A stretch of 64,000 nucleotides of DNA from assembly GCF_003264365.1 (NCBI RefSeq), contig NZ_PYAK01000017.1, forward strand, positions 1 to 64,000, written 5' to 3'. Below, in pieces: positions 57,388 to 64,000 of the stretch. The number at the start of each line of letters is the position of its first letter. The stretch's first letter is position 1. Position numbers and translations under genes: made by a program. The DNA is from Micromonospora noduli (GTDB lineage: Bacteria; Actinomycetota; Actinomycetes; Mycobacteriales; Micromonosporaceae). A model generated the notes under the pieces. That model did no database searches. It was not told the origin of the DNA and saw nothing but the letters and a program-made list of their open reading frames with translations.

Positions 57388-57939
57388 ATGTCCGTGACGG
57401 GTATCCGCAAGGTGCTGGCCGCCGTGTTCGTCGGACTGGCCCTGACCCTGTCCGCCGCCGCCCCGGCGGCGCAGGCCGCTCAGGCCGCCCCAGCGGCGCA
57501 GGCCGACAAGCTCAAGCTCACTGTGGCCGGCGACGGGGCTCAGGGCGTCACCATCCAGGCCACCTACGCCGATGGCCGCCGGCTGGAGCAGGTGGTGCGG
57601 TTGGTCCTCACCGCCACCGGCCCGGACGGGCAGCGGGTCGGGCCGGTGCAGCTCGAACCGCAGCCCGAGGGGCAGGGTTTCTACAGCAGCGGCCCGGTGC
57701 TCTCCACCGGGACGTGGAAGGTGTCGGTGAACTCCCCCGCTCCGCTTCAGAGCAAGGCCACCGCCACGGTGCAGGCGAAGGCGGCACAGTCACCGCCGGC
57801 GCCCGCGCCGGTCGCGGTGATCAAGCCAGCGGACGGCGGGGCGGGCACCGGTTGGTGGCCGTTCGCCGCGGCCGGTCTCGTGCTCGTCGCTGCGGCGATG
57901 GGGGTGGCCATGCTCTTCGGCCGCCGCCGCACCGACTGA
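57388..57939 (+). CDS. Small secreted protein with C-terminal transmembrane anchor
   Basis: The protein has 183 residues from ATG 57388 with GGGAGGAG. A signal peptide (residues about 1-32) is followed by about 100 residues of beta-rich sequence (LKLTVAGDGAQGVTIQATYADG, TGTWKVSVNSP), a Pro/Ala spacer and a transmembrane helix near 152-175 (FAAAGLVLVAAAMGVAMLF) with a short RRRTD tail. It follows the giant exported protein and may hold or present it at the membrane. No enzymatic motif is seen. Confidence 0.75.
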   Translation: MSVTGIRKVLAAVFVGLALTLSAAAPAAQAAQAAPAAQADKLKLTVAGDGAQGVTIQATYADGRRLEQVVRLVLTATGPDGQRVGPVQLEPQPEGQGFYSSGPVLSTGTWKVSVNSPAPLQSKATATVQAKAAQSPPAPAPVAVIKPADGGAGTGWWPFAAAGLVLVAAAMGVAMLFGRRRTD

Positions 57940-57959
57940 CCACACAGCATTCAACGAGA

Positions 57960-57992
57960 CCGGGCCGGGCCGCGACGAGCGGCCCGGCCCGG
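57960..57992. terminator. GC-rich terminator hairpin
   Basis: Bases 57960-57973 (CCGGGCCGGGCCGC) pair perfectly with 57979-57992 around the loop GACGA, 20 bases after the stop of the anchored protein gene. Confidence 0.75.
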
Positions 57993-58009
57993 CGTCGTCT
58001 GATCGACTG

Positions 58010-58086
58010 TGATCGACTCGGCATCCTGGAAGTCGGGGCTTCCCGGACCGCAGGTCACCCCGACTTCAAGGAACGCGAGTGGATCA
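58010..58086. repeat. Palindromic repeat family 2, copy 2, between convergent genes
   Basis: Arms 58010-58038 and 58058-58086 pair with about six mismatches over 29 bp. The outer TGATCGACTCG and inner GTCGGGG match the element at 45056-45132 (whose right arm also carries GTCGGGG in reverse complement). It lies between a terminator and the convergent aldo/keto reductase stop. Confidence 0.7.
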
Positions 58087-58092
58087 GGCCCC

Positions 58093-59046
58093 TCAGAGGA
58101 CGGCGCGCAGCGCCACCAGATCGTCGTCGCTGGGCTCCCAGGTGCCGGCGGCGGCGTTGGCACGTACCTGCTCGGGCGTGGTGGCACCGGCGATCACCGA
58201 GGTCACCGCCGGCTGGGCGGCCAGACCGCCGATGGCCACCTGGAGCATCGTCAGACCCCGCTCGGCCGCGTACGCCTCGATCGCCTCGATGGTGTCCCAG
58301 TCGGCAGCGGCGAGCCGCTCCGCGTACCGGCCACCGCCGGAGAGCCGGCTGCCGGCGGGCGGCTGAGCCTCGCGCTTGTACTTGCCGGTGAGCAGACCGT
58401 TGGCTAGCGGGAAGAACGGCAGCATGCCGAGGCCGAACCGCTCGCACGCCGGGATCACCTCGGCCTCCACCGAGCGCTCCAGCAGGCTGTAGTGGTTCTG
58501 GGCGCTGATGAAGCGGGACCGACCGTTGGACGAGGCGACCCAGTCAGCGTCGGCGATCTGCCAGCCGGCGAAGTTCGAGTTGCCCAGGTAGCGGACCTTT
58601 CCGTCCCGGACCAGGTCGTCCAGGGCGGCGAGGGTCTCGTCGATCGGGGTGCCCGGGTCGGGCTCGTGCATCTGGTACAGGTCGATGTGGTCGGTGCCGA
58701 GCCGGCGCAGCGACGCCTCCACAGCGCGGGCGATGTAGCGCCGCGCACCACGCGCGCCGTAGTCCGGCCCGTTGAGGCCGTTCATGTCCATGCCGAACTT
58801 GGTGGCCACCACCACGTCGTCCCGACGTCCCTTGAGCGCCTGCCCGAGCAGCTCCTCGGAACCGCCCTGCGGCTCGCCGTAGATGTCGGCGGTGTCGAAG
58901 AGGGTGATCCCGGCGTCCAGCGCGGCGTCCACCACCGCCCGGGTGCCGTCGAGGTCGAGTTTGCGGCCGAAGTTGTTGCAGCCGATGCCGACCACGGACA
59001 CCACGAGCCCGGAGTCGCCCAGCCGGCGATAGGTCATCTCAGTCAC
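58093..59046 (-). CDS. Aldo/keto reductase
   Basis: The protein has 317 residues from GTG 59046 (VTEMTYRRLG; an ATG at 59037 is the alternative). The AKR barrel shows FDTADIYG with the catalytic Asp and Tyr, VVVATKFGM with the Lys and DLYQMHEPDP with the His-containing strand, so the tetrad is present. SVIAGATTPEQV near the C-terminus binds NADPH. It belongs to the voltage-gated potassium channel beta-subunit/YajO-like group of general carbonyl reductases; the substrate is not known. It follows the nucleotidyltransferase gene by 46 bp. Confidence 0.92.
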   Translation of the reverse strand: MTEMTYRRLGDSGLVVSVVGIGCNNFGRKLDLDGTRAVVDAALDAGITLFDTADIYGEPQGGSEELLGQALKGRRDDVVVATKFGMDMNGLNGPDYGARGARRYIARAVEASLRRLGTDHIDLYQMHEPDPGTPIDETLAALDDLVRDGKVRYLGNSNFAGWQIADADWVASSNGRSRFISAQNHYSLLERSVEAEVIPACERFGLGMLPFFPLANGLLTGKYKREAQPPAGSRLSGGGRYAERLAAADWDTIEAIEAYAAERGLTMLQVAIGGLAAQPAVTSVIAGATTPEQVRANAAAGTWEPSDDDLVALRAVL

Positions 59047-59092
59047 GAGATCCACCCTATGCCCGCCCGGCGCGGACCACCTCGGCGGCGGC

Positions 59093-59893
59093 TCAGCCGA
59101 CCACCTCGGTGACCAGCTCGCGGGCGGCGTCGATGGTCGCGACCAGCTCGGCGGGACTACGGCCGACGGCTCCGAGCAACGCCTGCGCCCGCTGGGTGAA
59201 GTTCGGCGGAGCACCGGGCAGTCGCCCAGCGGCGGCGATCATCCCCTTCTCGTTGACCAGCCACCGGCCCGTCCGGGCGTGCAGCACCTGGGCGAGCACC
59301 CCGACCGTCCGGAACAGGCAGCCGGCGACGTACCCGCTGTCTCCGCCGACGGCGGCCTTGGCCGCGCCGGTGAGCAGAAAACCGGCCTCCCAGCCGCCAG
59401 CGACCAGCGCGTCGGCCAGCGCGGGCGGATAGTCCCGGGTCTGCTCCTTCAGCCGGGTCAGCTGGCCGGTCGGGTCCGCCAACACCTGACACAACGCCAC
59501 CTCGCCGACGTAGGCGGACGAGTAGAACCCGAGTGGGTGCCCGGCCTGCACCCCGACCTCGTACCGGCCGGCCCGACAGTCCGCCCAGACGCGGTGCACG
59601 CGGTCGAGGTCCCGGTAGATCCAGTCCACGGCGGCCCCGCCGATCCGCAGCCAACCACCCCCGTCGACCCAGGGACCCCAACCACCGGGGGCGGTGAGCG
59701 CGACGTCGGTGTCGTCGGCGACCGTCGCGGCGACCGCACGCAGCGCCGGCACGTCCAGCTCACCCCGGTAGTAGAGACCCAGGTCCCAGTCGGAGTCCGG
59801 GCGCTGCTCGCCGCGTGCCCGACTACCGCCGAGCGCCACGGCGACCACCCCGTCGACGCCGCACAGCCGGTCGGGCAGGTCGGCGGGGATCAC
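59093..59893 (-). CDS. Nucleotidyltransferase (MNT/ANT superfamily)
   Basis: The protein has 266 residues from GTG 59893. The catalytic core is intact: ALGGSRARGEQRPDSDWDLG, i.e. GGS with the DxD pair, followed by AAVDWIYRDLDRV for the third carboxylate. The C-terminal half is helical (LLTGAAKAAVGGDSGYV) and may bind the acceptor, as in aminoglycoside or similar nucleotidyltransferases. It overlaps the ABC-F stop by four bases (GTGA), so the two are co-translated. The acceptor is unknown. Confidence 0.82.
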   Translation of the reverse strand: MIPADLPDRLCGVDGVVAVALGGSRARGEQRPDSDWDLGLYYRGELDVPALRAVAATVADDTDVALTAPGGWGPWVDGGGWLRIGGAAVDWIYRDLDRVHRVWADCRAGRYEVGVQAGHPLGFYSSAYVGEVALCQVLADPTGQLTRLKEQTRDYPPALADALVAGGWEAGFLLTGAAKAAVGGDSGYVAGCLFRTVGVLAQVLHARTGRWLVNEKGMIAAAGRLPGAPPNFTQRAQALLGAVGRSPAELVATIDAARELVTEVVG

Positions 59894-61569
59894 CCCACGT
59901 CCCAGACCGGTTCCGGGGTCTCCACCACCTCGCTGTCGCCTCGGAACAGCACGAACCGGTCGAACGAGCGGGTGAACCAACGATCGTGGGTAACCGCGAT
60001 CACCGTCCCCTCGAAGGCGGTCAGGCCCGCTTCGAGCGCTTCCGCGCTGGCCAGGTCAAGGTTGTCGGTGGGCTCGTCGAGCAGCAGCAGGGTCGCCCCG
60101 GACAGCTCCAGCAGCAGCACCAGGAACCGGGCCTGCTGCCCGCCGGAGAGCGTGCCGAAGCGCTGGTCGCCCTGCGCGGCCAGCTCGTAGCGACTGAGCA
60201 CACCGATCGCCGCGTGCCGGTCCATCCCGGTGCGGTGCTCGTCACCCCGCCAGAGGATCTCGACGAGCGTCTTCGACATCAGCTCCGGCCGGTCGTGGGT
60301 CTGGGAGAAGTGCCCGGGGCGGACCCGGGCACCGAGGCGAGCCGTCCCCTCGTGCGCCACCGGAGCGAGCGCGCCCGCGCCGTCGACCGGCCCGTTCGCC
60401 GGGTCCGGGTCGGTGCCGCCACGGGCCAACAGTCGCAGGAAGTGCGACTTGCCGGTGCCGTTGGCACCGAGCACCGCCACCCGGTCGCCGTACCAGATCT
60501 CCAGGTCGAAGGGGAATGTCAGGCCGTCGAGCTCCAGCTGCTCGCAGACGACCGCGCGCTTGCCGGTCCGCCCGCCGCTGAGCCGCATCCGGATGTCCTG
60601 GTCCTTCGGCGGTACGGGCGGCGGCCCGGCCTCCTCGAACTTGCGCAACCGGGTCTGCGCGGCCTGGTACCGCGAGGCCAACCCGTCGTTGTACGCGGCC
60701 TTCTGCTTGTACATCAGCATCAGCTCGCGCAGCTTCTGGTGCTCCTCGTCCCAGCGCCGGCGCAGCTCGTCGAGGCGGGCGTGCCGAGCCACCCGGGCCT
60801 CGTGCCAGCTGGCGAAGCCGCCCGGGTGCACCCAGGCGCTGCCACCCTCGACGGCGACCACCCGGTCGGCGCTCTGGGCCAGCAGCTCGCGGTCGTGCGA
60901 GACGTAGAGCACCGACTTCGTCGACTCGCGCAGTCGCGCCTCCAGCCAGCGTTTACCGGGCACGTCGAGGAAGTTGTCCGGTTCGTCGAGCAGCAGCACC
61001 TCGTCCGGGCCGCGCAGCAGCAACTCAAGGGCGAAGCGCTTCTGCTGGCCACCGGAGAGGGTACGCACCGGACGGTCCCGTACGGCGTCCCACGGCTGGC
61101 CGAGCACGATGGTCGCGACGGTGTCGAAGAGCACCTCGGCGTCGTACCCGCCGGCCTCGCCCCAGGCGCCGAGCGCATCGGCGTACGCCAGCTGGGCCTT
61201 GCCCGCGGCGTTGCTGAACTTGCCGAGGGCCTCGGCAGCCCGCATGGCCGCCTCGGTCTCGCCGAGCCGCCGGCCGGCATCGCGAAGCGCCGGCGGGGCC
61301 AGCGACAACGCCAGGTCGGCGAGGGTCGACTCGTCACCGATCATGCCGATGAACTGACGCATCACACCCAGCCCGCCGGCGCGCGCGACGACGCCGCTGC
61401 GCACCGGCAGGTCGCCGGCGACCATCCTCAGCAGCGTCGTCTTTCCCGCGCCGTTCGGCCCGACCAGGGCAACCTTGCTGCCCTCCCCGACCCGGAACGA
61501 CACGTCGGCGAAGAGTTCCCGACCGTCGGGCAGGATGTGCCCGACCGCTGCCACGTCCACGTATCCCAC
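59890..61569 (-). CDS. ABC-F family ATP-binding protein
   Basis: The protein has 559 residues from GTG 61569, with two ATPase domains and no membrane helices. Domain 1 has GPNGAGKTT, LSGGQQKR and LLLDEPDNFLD; domain 2 has GANGTGKSH, LSGGQQAR and LLLDEPTDNLD. The interdomain linker is helical and basic (ELMLMYKQKAAYNDGLASRY), as expected for ABC-F proteins that act at the ribosome (EttA-like or antibiotic-resistance types). It lies between a methyltransferase and a nucleotidyltransferase on the same strand. Confidence 0.9.
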   Translation of the reverse strand: MGYVDVAAVGHILPDGRELFADVSFRVGEGSKVALVGPNGAGKTTLLRMVAGDLPVRSGVVARAGGLGVMRQFIGMIGDESTLADLALSLAPPALRDAGRRLGETEAAMRAAEALGKFSNAAGKAQLAYADALGAWGEAGGYDAEVLFDTVATIVLGQPWDAVRDRPVRTLSGGQQKRFALELLLRGPDEVLLLDEPDNFLDVPGKRWLEARLRESTKSVLYVSHDRELLAQSADRVVAVEGGSAWVHPGGFASWHEARVARHARLDELRRRWDEEHQKLRELMLMYKQKAAYNDGLASRYQAAQTRLRKFEEAGPPPVPPKDQDIRMRLSGGRTGKRAVVCEQLELDGLTFPFDLEIWYGDRVAVLGANGTGKSHFLRLLARGGTDPDPANGPVDGAGALAPVAHEGTARLGARVRPGHFSQTHDRPELMSKTLVEILWRGDEHRTGMDRHAAIGVLSRYELAAQGDQRFGTLSGGQQARFLVLLLELSGATLLLLDEPTDNLDLASAEALEAGLTAFEGTVIAVTHDRWFTRSFDRFVLFRGDSEVVETPEPVWDVG

Positions 61570-61610
61570 GCCGGGATCCTGCCCCAGTGAGGGTCGGGGG
61601 GTACATCCAA

Positions 61611-62216
61611 TTACCGGGTGACGCGCAGCACCCGGAAGCCCTTTTGGCTGGCGTACCGCTCGACCTGCCAGCTCTGCTCGGTGAGCCAGCGTTGCAGCGA
61701 GTCGCCGCCGAGGTGCCGGGCGACGACCAACCAGCCGACGCCGTCCGGGGCGAGTCGGGGCAGCCAGCGCAGCAACAGGTCGTGCAGCCCGTCCTTGCCG
61801 ATCCGGATGGGCGGGTTCGACCAGATCTGGGCGAAGCGGACGTCGTCCGGAACGTCGTCCGGCGCGCTGACCCGGACCCGGTCGGCGGCGCCGACCCGGG
61901 CCGCATTGGCGGCGGTCAGCTCGCGGGCCCGGGCGTTGACGTCGACGGCCCAGATGGTGGTGGTGGGCGCGAGGTCGGCCAGCACGCAGCTGATCGGCCC
62001 GAACCCGCAGCCGAGGTCGAGCAGGTCGCCGGCGGTGTCGGCGGCGGGCAGCTCGGCCTTGCGCAGCAGCACCGCGGTGCCCGGGTCGAGCCGGCTGGCG
62101 GAGAACACCCCGCCCGCCGAGGAGAGCCGGTAGTCGCGGTCGGCGACGGAGAACTCGACCTCGCGCGCCGGGGCGTCGCTGGTGGGCTGAGCGGTGAAGT
62201 AGTGGTCGCCGGTCAC
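61611..62216 (-). CDS. RsmC/RlmG-like class I methyltransferase
   Basis: The protein has 201 residues from GTG 62216. It begins VTGDHYFTAQPTSDA and has motif I LLDLGCGFGPISCVLA, AVDVNARAREL and the catalytic NPPIRIGK (NPPF/Y-type motif of N2-guanine methyltransferases). It is shorter than E. coli RsmC because the N-terminal duplicate domain is absent, a common actinobacterial form. The target is probably a ribosomal RNA guanine. The ABC-F start is 41 bp downstream of its stop. Confidence 0.85.
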   Translation of the reverse strand: MTGDHYFTAQPTSDAPAREVEFSVADRDYRLSSAGGVFSASRLDPGTAVLLRKAELPAADTAGDLLDLGCGFGPISCVLADLAPTTTIWAVDVNARARELTAANAARVGAADRVRVSAPDDVPDDVRFAQIWSNPPIRIGKDGLHDLLLRWLPRLAPDGVGWLVVARHLGGDSLQRWLTEQSWQVERYASQKGFRVLRVTR

Positions 62217-62297
62217 CCGGCAATTCTCGCACCGGTCCGGGGCGGACCTGACACGGCCCACACGCACATTTCCCCGATATTACCCCCTAAAGGGACA

Positions 62298-63428
62298 ATG
62301 GCTCCTACTCTGGGCGACATGGTGTATCGGTACCAGTCCGATGAGGACGCTTTCGAGGAGTACCCGGAGCCCGGGTCCGACCTGTCGGTGCTCGCCGCCG
62401 GTCCGCCCCCGGCGGCCGGACCCTCTCCGTCGCGCTTCCCCACGCCGTCGCTGCCCCGGCCGAACCAGCTCTCGCTGCCCTCGTCGCAGCCGGCGCCGGC
62501 TCGTGCCAATGTGCCGCAGCCCGGTCCGGCCGCCCGCGCCGATGCGTCGCAGCCGCTGCCGACACGTGGCGACATCCCGCCCGCCCCGCCGCGCAGCCAG
62601 GTCTACACCTCGGCGACGTCGGCGGAGCCGCCCACCCGGCGCGGCGGCGGCCGACTCTGGCAGGTACTGATCGGCGGTGCAGCCGTCCTGGTGCTGCTCG
62701 CCCTCTGCGGCCTCGGCGCCGCCGCGCTGCTCATCGACCGCGGCGAGCAGCCGCAGAGCAACCCGACGTACCAGCCGAACGCCGCCCCGACGTCGGCACC
62801 GGCGGAACGGCTGGCCCTCGACTCCCGGGACACCGACCAGGCCCCGCTCACCGCCAAGGAGCTCTTCCCCGGCAAGGAGCTGAAGCTCACCGACGGTCAG
62901 CCGAGCTACCAGGTGCTCAAGACCCAGTCCAGCGGCAGTTGTGCCGTCGCCTCCACCGACGAGGTGGCCGACCTGCTGGTCCGGCTCGGCTGCAACCAGG
63001 TCGTCCGGGCCACGCTGAGTACGCCCGACGACAGCCACCTGGTCACCGCCGGCCTGTTCAACCTCACCGACAAGGTCAGCGCGGAACGAGCCCGAGACCG
63101 GCTCCGGCAACTGCTCGACGATCGGCAGGGCCGTTTCCGTGGCCTCACCGCCGACGACGCCGACGGCACAGATGTCCTGGCCAGCGCTCCGGCACGCGTC
63201 GGCTGGCAGGTCCGTGGCCACTACCTGGCGTACGCGCTGGTGGTCCGCAAGGACGGGGCGGCGGTCAAGGCGGGTGACGCCAAGGTCCGCGAGATCCTGT
63301 TCGACATGATCGAGCTGCACCTCAGCCGGGGCGTGCTGCAGAGCCGGGCCGACGGTGGCACCGCCGCGCAACCGACGACGGCACCTACCGGCAGCAACGC
63401 CAACCAGGGCGATCTGCCGGGCAACTGA
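62298..63428 (+). CDS. Single-pass membrane protein with Pro-rich cytoplasmic region
   Basis: The protein has 376 residues from ATG 62298 (AAGGGA six bases upstream); ATG 62319 is an alternative. Residues about 10-115 are Pro/Ala/Ser-rich. One transmembrane helix lies near 121-146 (VLIGGAAVLVLLALCGLGAA). The outside part holds a domain with two cysteines (SSGSCAVASTDEVADLLVRLGC), VTAGLFNLTDKVSAERAR and a C-terminal Thr/Ala tail. No family is recognised. It is convergent with truA, 12 bp apart. Confidence 0.75.
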   Translation: MAPTLGDMVYRYQSDEDAFEEYPEPGSDLSVLAAGPPPAAGPSPSRFPTPSLPRPNQLSLPSSQPAPARANVPQPGPAARADASQPLPTRGDIPPAPPRSQVYTSATSAEPPTRRGGGRLWQVLIGGAAVLVLLALCGLGAAALLIDRGEQPQSNPTYQPNAAPTSAPAERLALDSRDTDQAPLTAKELFPGKELKLTDGQPSYQVLKTQSSGSCAVASTDEVADLLVRLGCNQVVRATLSTPDDSHLVTAGLFNLTDKVSAERARDRLRQLLDDRQGRFRGLTADDADGTDVLASAPARVGWQVRGHYLAYALVVRKDGAAVKAGDAKVREILFDMIELHLSRGVLQSRADGGTAAQPTTAPTGSNANQGDLPGN

Positions 63429-63440
63429 CAGTGCGGACGG

Positions 63441-64000
63441 TCAACCCTCGATCGGGACCCGCAGCCGGCGGGTGAGGGTGGCGCGGTGGGCGTACTCGGC
63501 TGGATCCGCCGGGTAGCCGACGGCGACCAGGGTCAGCCCGCGGGCGGGGGCCACTGTCACCTCGCTGGACCGCTCCCGCTGGGTGAGCAGTGTGCCCGGC
63601 CACTCGACCGGGCGGCGGCCGTCCCCGGCCACCAGCATGGCTCCCACCAGGCTGCGCACCATCGCCTGGCAGAACGCGTCGGCCTGCACGGTGGCGACCA
63701 GGATGCCGTCCGGGTCGCGACGCCAGTCCAGCCGTGTCACCTCGCGCAGCGTGGTCGCGTGCTCCTTGCGCCGGCAGTACGCGGCGAAGTCGTGCTCCCC
63801 CACCAGCCCGGTCGCGGCGGCGTTCAGCGCGGCCAGGTCCAACGGCTTCGGCCAGGCCAGGACCTCGTGGCGGCGCAACGGCTCGGCACCGAAGGGCGCA
63901 TCGGTGACCCGGTACTCGTAGCGCCGGAAGGTGGCCGAGAACCGGGCGTCGAAGTCTGCCGGTACCTCGGTCATCGCCCGTACCCGCACGTCGGTGGGGA
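63441..64000 (-). CDS. truA: tRNA pseudouridine(38-40) synthase, C-terminal part (runs off the window)
   Basis: The gene continues beyond base 64000; about 186 codons are visible. RVRAMTEVPADFDARFSA, RRYEYRV, FAAYCRR, QADAFCQAMVRSLVGAML and the final PARGLTLVAVGY are typical of the TruA C-terminal half. The catalytic Asp lies in the part outside the window. In many bacteria truA is directly upstream of rplM; here they are separated by about 44 kb. Confidence 0.94.
   Translation of the reverse strand, partial: PTDVRVRAMTEVPADFDARFSATFRRYEYRVTDAPFGAEPLRRHEVLAWPKPLDLAALNAAATGLVGEHDFAAYCRRKEHATTLREVTRLDWRRDPDGILVATVQADAFCQAMVRSLVGAMLVAGDGRRPVEWPGTLLTQRERSSEVTVAPARGLTLVAVGYPADPAEYAHRATLTRRLRVPIEG

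Overview
The window is high-GC DNA (roughly 70% by eye) with many GTG starts and 1-11 bp start/stop overlaps. Gene content and order point to a filamentous actinomycete, most likely Micromonosporaceae (Micromonospora or Salinispora type). The clues are the rplM-rpsI-glmM ... glmS-acpS-nnrD-alr-tsaE series, a conservon (sensor kinase, roadblock, DUF742, GTPase), F420-type luciferase-like oxidoreductases, a HemD-winged-helix regulator of nitrate assimilation and a single TPP-riboswitch thiamine operon. The species assignment is inference.

Layout. 0-1 kb: a 20-bp tandem repeat, a perfect 25-bp-arm palindrome and an HTH/nucleotidyltransferase-like protein. 1-6.4 kb (minus): acpS, bifunctional NAD(P)HX repair enzyme, alr, alpha/beta hydrolase, tsaE and ung. 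6.6-8.5 kb (plus): a two-gene type VII secretion-like module. 8.5-19.6 kb: glmS, glmM, rpsI and rplM on the minus strand. Between glmS and glmM lie an MmpS-like membrane protein, an aminotransferase and a PadR-controlled ABC exporter. 19.8-22.7 kb (minus): narK, a PemK/MazF-type toxin-antitoxin pair and a methyltransferase.

22.7-30.9 kb: a repeat-rich intergenic region, then a nitrate/nitrite assimilation operon (nasA, electron-transfer flavoprotein, nirB, nirD, HemD-wHTH NnaR-like regulator) preceded by a well-spaced GlnR-type operator. 30.9-37.2 kb: a conservon whose sensor has a NIT-like input domain, divergent from a ligand-binding lipoprotein. 37.4-41.7 kb: an NMT1-type ABC importer with an F420-type oxidoreductase and a cupin. 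41.8-45.0 kb: a large membrane protein with a Thr/Ala/Pro-rich tail. 45.1-51.2 kb (minus): riboswitch-thiE-thiO-thiS-thiG-thiE2-thiD-thiC. 51.5-57.9 kb (plus): a 1943-residue secreted ThuA / sugar-dehydrogenase / PKD / CBM protein and a small membrane-anchored partner. 58.1-64 kb: aldo/keto reductase, a nucleotidyltransferase / ABC-F / methyltransferase run, a membrane protein and the 3' part of truA.

The least expected structure is a set of dispersed palindromic repeats. One family has two copies about 10 kb apart (37.2 and 47.6 kb) with an almost invariant 28-nt loop and compensating stem changes. One copy is translated in frame at the C-terminus of thiE2. A second family lies at two convergent gene ends (45.1 and 58.0 kb). 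A third, degenerate family clusters upstream of nasA.
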